From the NCBI RefSeq assembly GCF_014358015.1, contig NZ_JACONV010000001.1, positions 62,001 to 126,000 of the forward strand: a stretch of DNA of 64,000 nt. Reading direction: 5' to 3'. Shown here piece after piece: positions 34,565 through 43,241 of this stretch. Within the stretch, counting starts at the first letter, position 1; every line of letters starts with the position of its first letter. Source of the DNA: Pseudomonas triticifolii. Its GTDB lineage: Bacteria > Pseudomonadota > Gammaproteobacteria > Pseudomonadales > Pseudomonadaceae. A program made the translations under genes and the position numbers. The notes under the pieces are model-generated. The model ran no database searches and had not been told where the DNA came from. It was given only the letters and a program-made list of their open reading frames with translations.

Positions 34565-36541
34565 TTACGCGCCGCACTGCCTGAGCGCTTCAAGCTGCTG
34601 ATGGGTCCAGTTCTGCTGGAAGTAGGCATGCAGGTCCACACACTGACCGGGGTGGAACAGATGCAGGTCGTGCGGCGTCAGGTGATACTCCTTGGCCAAT
34701 CGATGGCGCTGCGCTTCGCTCAGCCCCAGATAGCCCTGTTCGTCGGTCGTGCCCTCGAACAGGAAATGCTCCCGGGCCAGTCTGGCCAGGTGGTGCAGGT
34801 CAGGCTCAGGCATGCGCACGATGTACCAGATCCTTCCTGCGAGCGGGGCACCGTGCAAGCCCGGTTGCGTGGTAAGACGCAGGTCGCTCAGGGGCAGGGT
34901 TCTGGGTGACCTTTCTGTGGGCTGCGGCGCGAAGAGGGTTGCAGCGCCCGACACGCAAACCCCGTCCGGCGTCAGGTGCAACTGAGCCACCGAGCTGCGT
35001 AGAGTCAGGCCCTTGTCCGATTCGATACGCAAGTGCTGGTTGCAAAGCAGCTGAATGTAAGCCGGTGACCTGAAGTCGATGCCTTCAAGGCACACCCGTA
35101 CGTCCTGTTCAGCTTCGTTTTTTCTCACGATGGAACGTATGACAGGGCGATCAGGGTCGTTGTCCAGATGGTCGACCAGCACACGAGCGCCGACGCGCAG
35201 TTGTCCGATTCGGTAAGCATCGCTGCACATGACCTGCGCCAGCGGCCAGCGCCCGAGAGGGGCGTCGGGAATCTCGTCTTTTTGCCAGTCGAAGCGGATG
35301 CTGCGGTGTGTCGAGGGGTCGATGTCTGCATCGTCATTAAGGCCCGGCATCAGCGTCGCGACATGTACCTGGTTGATACGAGGTCTGGGATGGTGGATCG
35401 CTGCACGAAACGGCATGGCCCAAGGGATCACCTTGAATTCATTGGCATAGCTGTCCGTTTTTTCACCGGTGGTTTGCGGCCAGCACGGTTCTGTGTCAGG
35501 CAGCGCGCTGATGACCAACGCTGTGTCGTGAGCAGTGTGGCCGTCGAGCAGGTGCAGCTGCCTGCCTGTGTGGTGCACCTCGGTCAGTAGCCAGTGATCG
35601 TTGAGCAGCGGCTCTGGATGATCCAGCACATGCACGATTTCGCCGCTGCGCAGGGCTGCCTGGTTGCTGCAGCCCTTGATGTCACGGTGTTCACAGCGAA
35701 TGCGCTCCAGAGCCCGGACGCTGCGCTGCTGCAGGCACGCTGTTTCATGATCCAGCCAGCCATGCGCCGCCGTTTGCTCGAACGGCTCATTGATGGCGTG
35801 GGCGTCCGGCGCTGGGTGCTCCGGCGGGGCCATGGGCTGCACAGCTAGTCCTGTCTGTCGGGCAGGCCTCGTCCGGTTGGCTCGTATCGACCGATGCTCG
35901 GCCAGATGAAACAGCTGCGGCTCACCGGCATCTTGCATGTCGTCTGGATTGAACCGCAGGGGTAAGGTCCTTTCCGGAAAACTGACCGGATCATCCGAAA
36001 ACACCAATACAGGGCCATGAGCGGTGTGCTCGAAGCGGAAGTGGATGCCGTCTTCTTCGCACAGACGCTGCAGAAAATGCAGGTCGGTTTCAGCGTATTG
36101 GACGCACAGCGGGCGATGCAGGTAGCGGCCTGTCAAATGTTCGAAACGGTAGGTGTCGTTTGCGATGCCATGGTTTTCCAGCAGTTGCCTGATCAGGTCT
36201 GGAGTGCTCGCGCCGTGGTAGGCGCGGCTTCTTCTGCAGCGCGCCAGTGCCTGCAACTCGGGCATCACGGCAACGCGATAATGCGTCAGGCCGATGCCGG
36301 CATAAACCTGCTCAGCCTGATGGATCTGGCCACGCACACCCTTATCGGAAAGACCGAAGCGAAAAAACGCATCTCGACCCAACAGGCTGGCAGGGTCAAT
36401 GGGGGCATCAGTGCTGATCAGATCGATATCGAAGCGATAGACTTCGTTCAAGGCTTCCAGGCCGGTAAAGCTGATGACATGCAGATCCATCTGGCAGTCG
36501 GCAATCGCCAAGGTCATTGGCATTTGCGGGTCTTTGCACAT
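34565..36541 (-). CDS. Type VI secretion VgrG-like spike protein, solo
   Basis: 658 residues from the ATG at 36541, with GGGAGAG upstream. The Gp27-like base covers about 8-340 ([30 protein letters not shown], shortened). A Gp5-type OB region at about 385-472 ends in [17 protein letters not shown]. Beyond it the usual long beta-helix is short, and a 100-residue tail (555-658) has a P-L-A-G-R then E-G-T-T-D-E-Q-G motif. No other T6SS gene is in the window, so it is an orphan VgrG that must use core machinery encoded elsewhere. The tail may bind a cargo or be a transthyretin-like adaptor. Confidence 0.85.
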   Translation of the reverse strand: MCKDPQMPMTLAIADCQMDLHVISFTGLEALNEVYRFDIDLISTDAPIDPASLLGRDAFFRFGLSDKGVRGQIHQAEQVYAGIGLTHYRVAVMPELQALARCRRSRAYHGASTPDLIRQLLENHGIANDTYRFEHLTGRYLHRPLCVQYAETDLHFLQRLCEEDGIHFRFEHTAHGPVLVFSDDPVSFPERTLPLRFNPDDMQDAGEPQLFHLAEHRSIRANRTRPARQTGLAVQPMAPPEHPAPDAHAINEPFEQTAAHGWLDHETACLQQRSVRALERIRCEHRDIKGCSNQAALRSGEIVHVLDHPEPLLNDHWLLTEVHHTGRQLHLLDGHTAHDTALVISALPDTEPCWPQTTGEKTDSYANEFKVIPWAMPFRAAIHHPRPRINQVHVATLMPGLNDDADIDPSTHRSIRFDWQKDEIPDAPLGRWPLAQVMCSDAYRIGQLRVGARVLVDHLDNDPDRPVIRSIVRKNEAEQDVRVCLEGIDFRSPAYIQLLCNQHLRIESDKGLTLRSSVAQLHLTPDGVCVSGAATLFAPQPTERSPRTLPLSDLRLTTQPGLHGAPLAGRIWYIVRMPEPDLHHLARLAREHFLFEGTTDEQGYLGLSEAQRHRLAKEYHLTPHDLHLFHPGQCVDLHAYFQQNWTHQQLEALRQCGA

Positions 36542-36864
36542 CTTCGGGCTCTCCCACCATCCAGTTCAGGGTGGGAAGGGTACGAAATGCTCGGACTCAA
36601 AGGCATCGTTGCAAGGTTTTTCAGAAAAGGACTACACAACAAGGCGTACAGCGCAGTGTGAGGATGCCGGTTTGGCGGACACCTTGCCTCGTTCGTTTGG
36701 TCACCAATGCGGCGACAGGGGTTTCATCCGACGCGATCAGGTATAAAATGCGCCGCGCCGGAGGCATGAATGCCGGCACCTTATTTTTAACGCCTTGCCA
36801 CAGTCGCGGCCTGCTTTGCTGCAGGCGCGACGGGCAAGGCGTATACCGGATCGAGAGAGCAGAC
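36542..36864. other. Divergent gap between VgrG and YebC paralogue
   Basis: 323 bases without a gene. It must carry promoters in both directions. TATAAA at 36742-36747 is a plausible minus-10 for the rightward YebC-type gene. I see no repeat or RNA motif. Confidence 0.4.
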
Positions 36865-37569
36865 ATGGGCGCACAGTGGAAGGTCAAGCATAAAGAAGCG
36901 GCAGCCAACGCCAAGGGGCGTACGTTCGGCAAGCTGTCCAAGGAAATCATGATCGCTGCCCGCGCGGGTGCCGATCCCGACATGAACTCTCGCTTGCGTC
37001 TGGTGGTCGAGCAGGCAAAGAAAGCGTCCATGCCGCGTGAAACCCTGGAGCGAGCGATCAAGAAGGGCGCAGGCCTGCTGGGCGAAAGCGTCAACTTCGA
37101 GCGCCTGACCTACGAAGGTTTCGCGCCGCATCGCGTGCCGGTGATCGTTGAATGCCTGACTGACAACATCAACCGCACCGTCTCAGAAATCCGTGTGCTG
37201 TTTCGCAAGGGGCAATTGGGCGCAGCCGGTTCGGTCTCATGGGACTTTCATTATCAAGGCATGATCGAAGCGGTGCCCGTTTCACCGGATGCCGATCCGG
37301 ACGAAGCCGCCATCGAAGCCGGTGCCCAGGACTGTGAGCCGGGCGAAGAGGGTGCGACCCTGTTCCTGACCGAGCCTACCGATATGGACGCCGTGTGCAA
37401 GAAGCTGCCCGAGTTCGGTTTCACGGTGCAGTCCGCGCAATTGGGCTATCGCCCTAAGAGCACAGTGGATGGCCTGACGGATGAGCAGATGGCCGAAGTC
37501 GAAGCATTTCTTGAAGCCATCGACAATCACGACGACGTGCAAAACGTCTATGTGGGTCTGGCAGGCTGA
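36865..37569 (+). CDS. YebC/PmpR-family DNA-binding protein, YeeN-like paralogue
   Basis: 234 residues. The opening [19 protein letters not shown] differs from the M-A-G-H-S-K-W of canonical YebC and matches the YeeN-type subgroup. Family motifs [21 protein letters not shown] and A-G-S-V-S-W-D-F are present. YebC proteins bind DNA and some ease translation through proline runs. A second, canonical YebC is expected elsewhere near ruvC. It converges on the LRR kinase gene. Confidence 0.88.
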   Translation: MGAQWKVKHKEAAANAKGRTFGKLSKEIMIAARAGADPDMNSRLRLVVEQAKKASMPRETLERAIKKGAGLLGESVNFERLTYEGFAPHRVPVIVECLTDNINRTVSEIRVLFRKGQLGAAGSVSWDFHYQGMIEAVPVSPDADPDEAAIEAGAQDCEPGEEGATLFLTEPTDMDAVCKKLPEFGFTVQSAQLGYRPKSTVDGLTDEQMAEVEAFLEAIDNHDDVQNVYVGLAG

Positions 37570-37587
37570 TCAGCCCGAGCTTTTGAC

Positions 37588-37610
37588 GTGGGGCGCCTCA
37601 GGCGCTCCAC
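37588..37610. terminator. Convergent hairpin whose loop is a stop codon
   Basis: Stem GTGGGGCGCC/GGCGCTCCAC (9 of 10 bp perfect), loop TCA. The TCA is the TGA stop of the minus-strand LRR kinase, so the right arm lies in its coding end. It probably serves both convergent genes. Confidence 0.5.
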
Positions 37611-38902
37611 GCCTGCAATTGCAGGTGCACGTCCGCGAGCAGCGGTCTCAGGCTGCAGTCGGCCTGGGTGCAGCTCGCTTGAAGTGCGTGCAGTTGATCA
37701 ATGATCGCGGACTCTTCGCGCTGCACATCGCAACGTTCCAGCAATTCTCCCAGCAAAATACCGAAAGCCCGCGTTTCGATGCGCTCCAGCGCGTCCCCCA
37801 TTGACACCGAGGGATGAAAGGAGGCCGCGCCGAAATCACCCAGCAAACAGTTGCCGTTGTCCTGCCTGAGTATGTTGTGGCCGTACAGGTCGCCGTGGGT
37901 GAGGCCGCAGGCGTGCAGGTGTGCGGTAACCGAGGCGATGCCGGTTGCCAGGCGCAGCAGTTCGGGCAGTGAAAACCGGACACCGGGGTCGTAGACGTCG
38001 CGGCTGCAGGAATCCAGGCTGGGCGGGCCTGCCAGGTTGCTGAAGTCGGGCGCTATCAACTCCATCACCAGGCCCTGTGGCGCTGAAGGGTGCTCGCAGA
38101 CCTTGCCCAGCACCTCAATCAGGTGCGCATGGCGACCTGCCGCGATGCAGGCGTCCATTTCATTGAGCGGTGAGCCATCGCTGGTCACGCTGCCCTTGTA
38201 CAGTTTCACTGCGACCTTTTGCGGACCACTTGCCTCTTGCCAGATCGCCTGCTGAATAACGCCTGAAGCGCCTTCGCCCAGACGCTGTTCCAACTGCAAG
38301 TGCTGCCAGGGAATGCGTCGGACCGGAAGCTGCGAACGCGCCGGGCACAGCGGATTGTCGGCATAGGCAAGCCAGGCCAGGCTTGGCAGCTTCAGCAGCC
38401 AGTCGGGCAATTCACTCATGCGGTTCGCGGCGATACGAATCAGCTCAAGCTGGTGACAGTCGGCCAGCGTCGAGGGCAATGCCTGCAGCCTGTTACCTGC
38501 CAGCATCAGTTTTTGCAGATCGGGACGGCGGCCTAACTCGTCGGGTAACGACTCGATCCGGTTATCGGTCAGGATCAGCCAGCGCAGGCGCGGCGGCAAT
38601 GCAGCAGCGCTGACCCTTTCAATCTGGTTGGCCTTGAAGCCGACAATGCGCAATTGCTTGCACTTGCCTATGCATTCCGGCAAGTGGGTGAACGCGTTAT
38701 CGGACCCGAACAGCACACGCAGGTGCGTGAGACGATGCAGGTCGTCGGGCAGGCTGCTCAATGAATTGCCGCTGAGATTGAGGACTTCCAGCGTGTCCGC
38801 CAGATCGAATATTTCCCGTGGAAATTCAGTCAGGTCACAGGACAGGTCAAGGCGTCGAATGCCCGCCAGTTTGCCGGCGCGCAGGTCTGCGAGGGTATGC
38901 AT
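37598..38902 (-). CDS. Leucine-rich-repeat protein fused to a Ser/Thr-like protein kinase
   Basis: 434 residues in two parts. Residues 1-195 are about seven LRRs (L-x-x-L-x-L-S-x-N-x-L-x-x-L-P spacing). Residues 205-430 are a protein-kinase fold. It has a Gly-rich loop, L-G-E-G-A-S-G-V, at 208-215, the ATP Lys233 in V-A-V-K, a likely helix-C Glu248, a catalytic loop H-G-D-L-x-x-H-N with Asp338, and D-F-G at 356-358. The catalytic loop has Gly in place of Arg (HGD instead of HRD), which is common in atypical kinases. There is no signal peptide or membrane helix, so it is cytoplasmic. It resembles the plant LRR-receptor kinase layout without the membrane. Substrate unknown. Confidence 0.88.
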   Translation of the reverse strand: MHTLADLRAGKLAGIRRLDLSCDLTEFPREIFDLADTLEVLNLSGNSLSSLPDDLHRLTHLRVLFGSDNAFTHLPECIGKCKQLRIVGFKANQIERVSAAALPPRLRWLILTDNRIESLPDELGRRPDLQKLMLAGNRLQALPSTLADCHQLELIRIAANRMSELPDWLLKLPSLAWLAYADNPLCPARSQLPVRRIPWQHLQLEQRLGEGASGVIQQAIWQEASGPQKVAVKLYKGSVTSDGSPLNEMDACIAAGRHAHLIEVLGKVCEHPSAPQGLVMELIAPDFSNLAGPPSLDSCSRDVYDPGVRFSLPELLRLATGIASVTAHLHACGLTHGDLYGHNILRQDNGNCLLGDFGAASFHPSVSMGDALERIETRAFGILLGELLERCDVQREESAIIDQLHALQASCTQADCSLRPLLADVHLQLQAWSA

Positions 38903-38978
38903 GAGTCGGTTCGATCAGTAGTCGGACATGGCGCGCATGATAGCGGGTGTTTCGGCGCACAGCCGCACAAATCACCCC

Positions 38979-39524
38979 TCAGGACAGGCAGCGGTCCACG
39001 CAGCGATGCACAGCCGCCAGGGTTGGCGGTGACTCGGCGTACAGAATCCGGTAAATCATGGGTGCGACGATGGCGTCTATCAGTTCGTCGGCCGTTGGCG
39101 ACTGTTCATGACGGTTACGTGCACGATCAATGATGGTCTGTAGCTGTTCGCGTACCCGAGATGCGCATTTACCTGCGCAGTTCGAGGTGCTGGCCGCCAC
39201 GTCACGCATCATCTCGCGGCCGGGGGCGGACGACATTTCGTCCAGGTACATTTCACTCCAGACCAGCAGGTCCTGGCGCAGGCTGCCATGGTCGATGGGT
39301 TCGTCGGGGCGCAAGCGCTCGACAGCGACGTCAGCCAGCAGGCTGGTGAGATCGCCCCAGCGTCGATAAATGGTCGACGGGGTCACGCCAGCCCGAGCCG
39401 CGATCATGGGGACACTGAGTGCAGAGCGCTCCTGCTCTTTCAGCAGGTCGCGAACAGCGCGGTGAATGGATTCCTGTACGCGGGCGCTGCGCCCCCCGGT
39501 GCGTATTGCTTCTTTGATAGCCAT
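38979..39524 (-). CDS. TetR/AcrR-family regulator
   Basis: 181 residues. The HTH at about 14-60 (V-Q-E-S-I-H-R-A-V-R-D-L-L, M-I-A-A-R-A-G-V-T-P-S-T-I-Y-R-R-W-G-D) is typical. The C-terminal domain resembles TetR_C of the 'TetR-like, C-terminal' group. It is divergent from an MFS transporter, and the 118-base gap contains a 7-bp-arm inverted repeat at 39583-39601, a natural operator, so it probably represses that transporter and itself. Confidence 0.88.
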   Translation of the reverse strand: MAIKEAIRTGGRSARVQESIHRAVRDLLKEQERSALSVPMIAARAGVTPSTIYRRWGDLTSLLADVAVERLRPDEPIDHGSLRQDLLVWSEMYLDEMSSAPGREMMRDVAASTSNCAGKCASRVREQLQTIIDRARNRHEQSPTADELIDAIVAPMIYRILYAESPPTLAAVHRCVDRCLS

Positions 39525-39582
39525 ACAGCGGACCTTAACACAAAGTATTTGCTTTAAGCGGTGAGCAGTCGCACACTCCGCA

Positions 39583-39601
39583 AAAGCTAATTCATAGCTT
39601 T
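39583..39601. promoter_or_regulatory. Candidate TetR operator
   Basis: Perfect inverted repeat AAAGCTA-ATTCA-TAGCTTT between the divergent TetR and MFS genes. It is about 60 bases from the regulator start and 40 from the transporter start. The location and symmetry suit binding by the adjacent TetR. Confidence 0.6.
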
Positions 39602-39642
39602 AGTAATGAGCGTCAGCGGAGAGTGTACCTATCTCCCTTCCT

Positions 39643-40857
39643 TTGCAGAACACGCAACCTGATGATCGGGGGCCTCGTCACCTGATGTTTCTGGCGTTCA
39701 CGACCCTGTGTTTCTTTGCCGCGTCCAGCACGCCCACGCCCCTTTATCACCTGTATCAGGAAGCGTGGGGCTTTTCTTCCGCAATGCTCACGCTGATTTT
39801 CGCCGTCTATGCATTCAGCCTGCTGGCGGCGTTGTTGATGGGCGGTTCGTTGTCCGATTATCTGGGGCGGCGGCCGGTTATTTCAGGGGCCTTACTAATC
39901 CAGTCAGCCTCCATGCTGTTGTTCATATTCGCCACCGACGTGACCTGGCTGGTGATGGCGCGACTGATTCAAGGTTTTGCCACGGGGCTCGCCGCCAGTG
40001 CGCTGGGGGCGGCGCTGTTGGACAGCGATCAGGCCAGGGGGCCTTTGATCAACAGCATTTCTCCGATGCTGGGGATGGCGTTGGGCGCGCTGGGCACTGC
40101 AGCGCTGGTGCAATTTGCGCCGCACCCCTTGTTGCTCGCCTATTGCCTGCTGCTGGCCGCGTTTGTCGGGCAGGCCCTTTATCTAAAGCGGGTCCCGGAA
40201 ACAGCCAGCCCGCAACCTGGTGCCTGGCAATCGCTCAAGCCTTCGTTGCATGTGCCCGTGCAAGCCCGGCGCATGCTGTGGCTGGTGTTGCCTGTCGATA
40301 TTGCAGCCTGGGCGCTGGGTGGCTTCTTTCTGTCATTGAGCCCGTCGCTGCTGGCGGCCGCCACCGGCTCGACTTCGCCGCTGGACGGCGGATTCGCAGT
40401 GGCGGCGCTGACCCTCAGCGGCGCGATGGCTATCCTGATCTTGCGCCAGCGCGCGCCCGAGCTGGGGCTGTGGGTAGGCGCGAGCTTCATGACGGTCGGT
40501 GTCTCGGTGATCCTGCTGGCGATCAATACAGGCCTCTTGTGGCTGTTCTTTGGCGGCACAGTGGTTGCCGGCATCGGTTTCGGCTCGAGTTTTCTCGGCG
40601 CGTTGCGCATGCTCATGCCGCTGGCGCACGTGCATGAGCGGGCCGGGCTGATGTCGGCCTTTCTGGTACTCAGTTACCTGGCGTTCTGCATGCCGGCACT
40701 GGCTGCAGGTTTTGCCGCACGTTCGTTTGGTCTGGTGATGACCAGCAATGTGTATGGGGCGATCGTCATTGCGCTGGCGATAATGGCCCTGGCGGGGCTG
40801 ATGGTGCGGCGTGACGCGACGGCAGAAGCCGTCTCTCGAGATGAGCGTGTTGCCTGA
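39643..40857 (+). CDS. MFS transporter, probable drug exporter
   Basis: 404 residues, 12 membrane helices. It has the family pattern S-S-T-P-T-P-L-Y-H-L-Y in helix 1 and G-S-L-S-D-Y-L-G-R-R-P between helices 2 and 3, where the motif-A Arg is kept. The start is uncertain: a TTG at 39643 gives M-Q-N-T-Q-P-D-D-R-G, while an ATG at 39685 would trim 14 residues. It is likely controlled by the divergent TetR gene. Substrate unknown. Confidence 0.85.
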   Translation: MQNTQPDDRGPRHLMFLAFTTLCFFAASSTPTPLYHLYQEAWGFSSAMLTLIFAVYAFSLLAALLMGGSLSDYLGRRPVISGALLIQSASMLLFIFATDVTWLVMARLIQGFATGLAASALGAALLDSDQARGPLINSISPMLGMALGALGTAALVQFAPHPLLLAYCLLLAAFVGQALYLKRVPETASPQPGAWQSLKPSLHVPVQARRMLWLVLPVDIAAWALGGFFLSLSPSLLAAATGSTSPLDGGFAVAALTLSGAMAILILRQRAPELGLWVGASFMTVGVSVILLAINTGLLWLFFGGTVVAGIGFGSSFLGALRMLMPLAHVHERAGLMSAFLVLSYLAFCMPALAAGFAARSFGLVMTSNVYGAIVIALAIMALAGLMVRRDATAEAVSRDERVA

Positions 40858-40906
40858 CTGCTGGAGCAGACCAGCGGTTGACCTGCCGGGAAACGCTGTT
40901 TTAAAG

Positions 40907-40933
40907 GTGGGAGGCCGGCAAGCCGTCTCCCAC
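40907..40933. repeat. REP-like palindrome between convergent genes
   Basis: GTGGGAG and CTCCCAC arms flank an imperfect GCCGGC/GCCG core. This is the form of Pseudomonas REP elements and sits between the ends of the MFS and M14 genes, where REP hairpins often stop transcription. Confidence 0.5.
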
Positions 40934-40956
40934 ACTCTGTCATCGATCTTGAGCCG

Positions 40957-42093
40957 TCAGCGCAAATCCCGAACCATTTCGGCCAGCACGCTCAAGACAT
41001 CCTTACCCAACTGCGCCGAGCGCTTACCGGACCAGCCGGTGGTCGGGTCAGGGGCGTTGTCGTTGTCCTTGAACGGCATCTCCAGCGTCAATGCCAGGCA
41101 TTTGTAGCGCTCGCCAACGCTGTTGCAGGCCAGGTTCATGTTGGCCTGGCCCGGAGCGCTGCGGGGATAACCGTAAACGCTCTGGAAATCGACGGTCATC
41201 TCACCCAAGCGACGCCGGAACTGTTCTTCAAGTTGCTGCTGCTTTGCGGTATAGCCCGGATTGCCTTCGCAGGCGGCCGTGAACACATAGGGAATCTCCT
41301 CGTCGCCATGCACGTCCAGGAACAGGTCGACCCCGTACTGCTCCATTTGCTGTTTGACGAAGAACACCTCTGGGCTCAGCGCTTCGGTGCTGTCCTGCCA
41401 GGCGCGGTTCAGGTCCTTGCCGTTGAAGTTGGTGCGCAGGTGGCCATGAAAGGCACCGTCGGGGTTCATGTTCGGCACCAGATACAGGTCGGCATTGGAC
41501 AGAAGCTGATCCATTGCCGAGTCACCCTGTTGCTGAAGGCGCTCGATGACGCCCTCCATGAACCATTCGGCCATGTGTTCGCCGGGGTGTTGCTGGGCAA
41601 TGATCCAGATAGTGCGCTTGCCCTCGGCTCCGTCGCCCTTGCGCAGTAGCTGGATATCGCGCCCCTCGACACTCTTGCCCGTATCCAGCAGTTGCATCCC
41701 GGCCTGCTCCAGGGCTTGTTCGATCAGTGCGTCATGACGCGCGCGGCTGTAAGGTTCGAAGTAGGCGAACCAGATCTGTGGCTGGCTCGGGGACAGACTG
41801 AAGTTGAGCGCCTTGCCATCAAAGCTGGACGGGACCCTGAACCAGGTCTGGTGATCATAGGATGCGACCGCGTTGTAACCGGTCCATGCAGTGCTGAAGG
41901 TCGACTCACTGGCGTTGGTCAGGCTGAAACCGTGGGACACACCGACTTCCATGCCCTCGACCTTGAAGTGGAACCACTGAAAATGGCCACTTTGGGTGTC
42001 AGGTCTGATTGCCAACCTGACACAGGTTGGATCGCTGGCATCCAGTACCTGAATGTTGCCGCTGTCAAAGTCTGATGTGAGGGTGAGAGTCAC
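40957..42093 (-). CDS. M14-family zinc carboxypeptidase
   Basis: 378 residues. An N-terminal beta domain (1-115) precedes an M14 carboxypeptidase domain of the cytosolic carboxypeptidase (CCP/Nna1-like) type. Zinc ligands are H169 and E172 in Q-H-P-G-E-H and H262 in D-V-H-G-D-E. The Arg in D-L-N-R-A-W binds the substrate carboxylate, and the catalytic Glu is at about 338 in L-T-L-E-M-P-F. No signal peptide is present. CCPs remove C-terminal acidic residues, but the bacterial substrate is unknown. Confidence 0.88.
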   Translation of the reverse strand: MTLTLTSDFDSGNIQVLDASDPTCVRLAIRPDTQSGHFQWFHFKVEGMEVGVSHGFSLTNASESTFSTAWTGYNAVASYDHQTWFRVPSSFDGKALNFSLSPSQPQIWFAYFEPYSRARHDALIEQALEQAGMQLLDTGKSVEGRDIQLLRKGDGAEGKRTIWIIAQQHPGEHMAEWFMEGVIERLQQQGDSAMDQLLSNADLYLVPNMNPDGAFHGHLRTNFNGKDLNRAWQDSTEALSPEVFFVKQQMEQYGVDLFLDVHGDEEIPYVFTAACEGNPGYTAKQQQLEEQFRRRLGEMTVDFQSVYGYPRSAPGQANMNLACNSVGERYKCLALTLEMPFKDNDNAPDPTTGWSGKRSAQLGKDVLSVLAEMVRDLR

Positions 42094-42197
42094 GGTGCGT
42101 TCCTGTGTGCGTAGGCCTGTGTAGACAAGTGCCTTTCAAGGCACTCACTGTACACCGGTCGCCACGACCCTGACTTATCTGGAACGGTCATCCAGCG

Positions 42198-42731
42198 TCA
42201 GGAAAAGGTCTCGGCGGTGACCATCAGGCTGCAGATGAACGCTGTGAACAGACACCAGCCCAGATAAACGCGGCGTTTGCGTCGATGCCAGCCGCTGGCG
42301 CCGATCAGCGAGGCAGGTGCCTGCAGCTCGCGCCAAATGCGTTCACTGTTCTGGAACGCCGCAAGGTGCGCAGCGTCCGCATCAAGCCAGTGACGGAATT
42401 CTATCCGTTCGCTCGCTGTAGCGGTCGGGCTCTGCAGGTGTACATACCAGCGGCTGGCCTGCTCCTGGATGGCCTCGCTGTGACATGCGGTCTGGCGATG
42501 GATCTGCCTGAGGACCCTGAACATGGCGCGCTCTACCTTGGCGGGGTCGACCTCCACAAAGCGGGCAATGTCCGTGTAGGACAGTCCGTCGAGGCGACTG
42601 AGCAGAAAGATCTGGCGGGTGCGGCGCGAGAGCCTGTTCAGGCACCGGCCCAGTTGAAGAATTTGAAGGGTCGGCAGTGGGGCGGGCAGCCTGGCGGGCA
42701 GGGGCAATAGAGATGAGAGTTGATTACTCAT
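42198..42731 (-). CDS. Chimera of sigma-70 region 4 and FecR N-domain with membrane anchor
   Basis: 177 residues. At about 26-80 it has an ECF sigma region-4 helix-turn-helix (C-L-N-R-L-S-R-R-T-R-Q-I-F-L-L-S-R-L-D-G-L-S-Y, shortened). At 84-136 it has the FecR N-terminal anti-sigma domain (A-S-R-W-Y-V-H-L-Q-S, then E-R-I-E-F-R-H-W-L). A C-terminal membrane helix (154-172) follows and the chain ends there. The sigma region 2 and the periplasmic FecR signal domain are both absent. A Fur box (42811-42829) and a 10-codon upstream ORF (42724-42756), whose stop overlaps its start, indicate iron control and coupled translation. It is next to PrrF. Function is unknown; a decoy or anti-sigma role is inference. 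Confidence 0.75.
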   Translation of the reverse strand: MSNQLSSLLPLPARLPAPLPTLQILQLGRCLNRLSRRTRQIFLLSRLDGLSYTDIARFVEVDPAKVERAMFRVLRQIHRQTACHSEAIQEQASRWYVHLQSPTATASERIEFRHWLDADAAHLAAFQNSERIWRELQAPASLIGASGWHRRKRRVYLGWCLFTAFICSLMVTAETFS

Positions 42732-42756
42732 GATGTATCGCTCGCTGATCTTCCAT
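42724..42756 (-). CDS. Upstream 10-codon ORF overlapping the chimera start
   Basis: Reads MEDQRAIHHE then TAA. AAGGAAG lies seven bases before its ATG, which is good spacing. Its stop overlaps the ATG of the downstream chimera (in ATGAGTAA), so ribosomes may be handed over. The chimera's own ribosome site is weak. Confidence 0.5.
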   Translation of the reverse strand: MEDQRAIHHE

Positions 42757-42810
42757 AGAAATTCTTCCTTAAGCCGATAGGTTCAATCCATGACGCAGCC
42801 AGACTAATGA

Positions 42811-42829
42811 ATTCGAGAATCATTCTCAA
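42811..42829. promoter_or_regulatory. Fur box upstream of the sigma4/FecR-N chimera
   Basis: Core palindrome GAGAAT-C-ATTCTC (42815-42827), matching the iron-responsive Fur consensus. It lies about 55 bases upstream of the upstream ORF start, so it should shut the gene off when iron is abundant. Confidence 0.7.
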
Positions 42830-43008
42830 GTGAAAAGGTGCTGCAATTACCTTTTTAATGCGGCCTCTGGCCATTTCTTGCAGAAAAACAGAAGCCCGGC
42901 TCGCAGTGTTTTGATAATATCCGCGCCATCGCGCTCAACCAGCGCAGCCATTTATAAAGCAACGTGCGACACCCAGACTTCATTAGCCTGAAGCAGCGAA
43001 AAAAACCA

Positions 43009-43121
43009 AAAAAAAGACCCGGCAAAAAAGCCGGGTCAAAAACCGTGATTAGCCTGATGAGGAGATAATCTGGAAGTCGACCTAAGACTTCCGGGTTATC
43101 CAGCCAGTCTCGCGACCAGCT
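43009..43121 (-). ncRNA. prrF: PrrF iron-responsive small RNA
   Basis: About 113 bases. The central segment (GATTATCTCCTCATCAGGC, then TAATCACGG) is the conserved PrrF antisense core that pairs with sodB, sdh and other iron-using mRNAs. It ends in a GACCCGGC/GCCGGGTC hairpin with a T-run (about 43009-43039), the expected intrinsic terminator. The 5' region carries AGCTGGTCGCGAG, as in PrrF1. TATTAT at 43128-43133 fits the minus-10, and a Fur box covers 43127-43145. The 5' and 3' ends are estimated. Confidence 0.9.
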
Positions 43122-43126
43122 GATGC

Positions 43127-43145
43127 AATAATAATCATTATCATT
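43127..43145. promoter_or_regulatory. Fur box over the PrrF promoter
   Basis: AATGATAATGATTATTATT on the minus strand matches the 19-bp Fur consensus closely and overlaps the predicted minus-10 of PrrF, so iron-bound Fur blocks transcription. Confidence 0.85.
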
Positions 43146-43241
43146 TGCAAGTCAAGTGTTTTTCTTGCCCTCATTGAAACAAATAATCCATCAGTAACCA
43201 CTGATGGATTTTTCCATTGCCCGCCAATCGGCGCTCTGCGC

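Noticed and set aside
34565..42093. Possible genomic island from vgrG to the carboxypeptidase
   Set aside because: No integrase, tRNA junction, direct repeats or clear GC shift; the genes look like normal accessory chromosomal genes.
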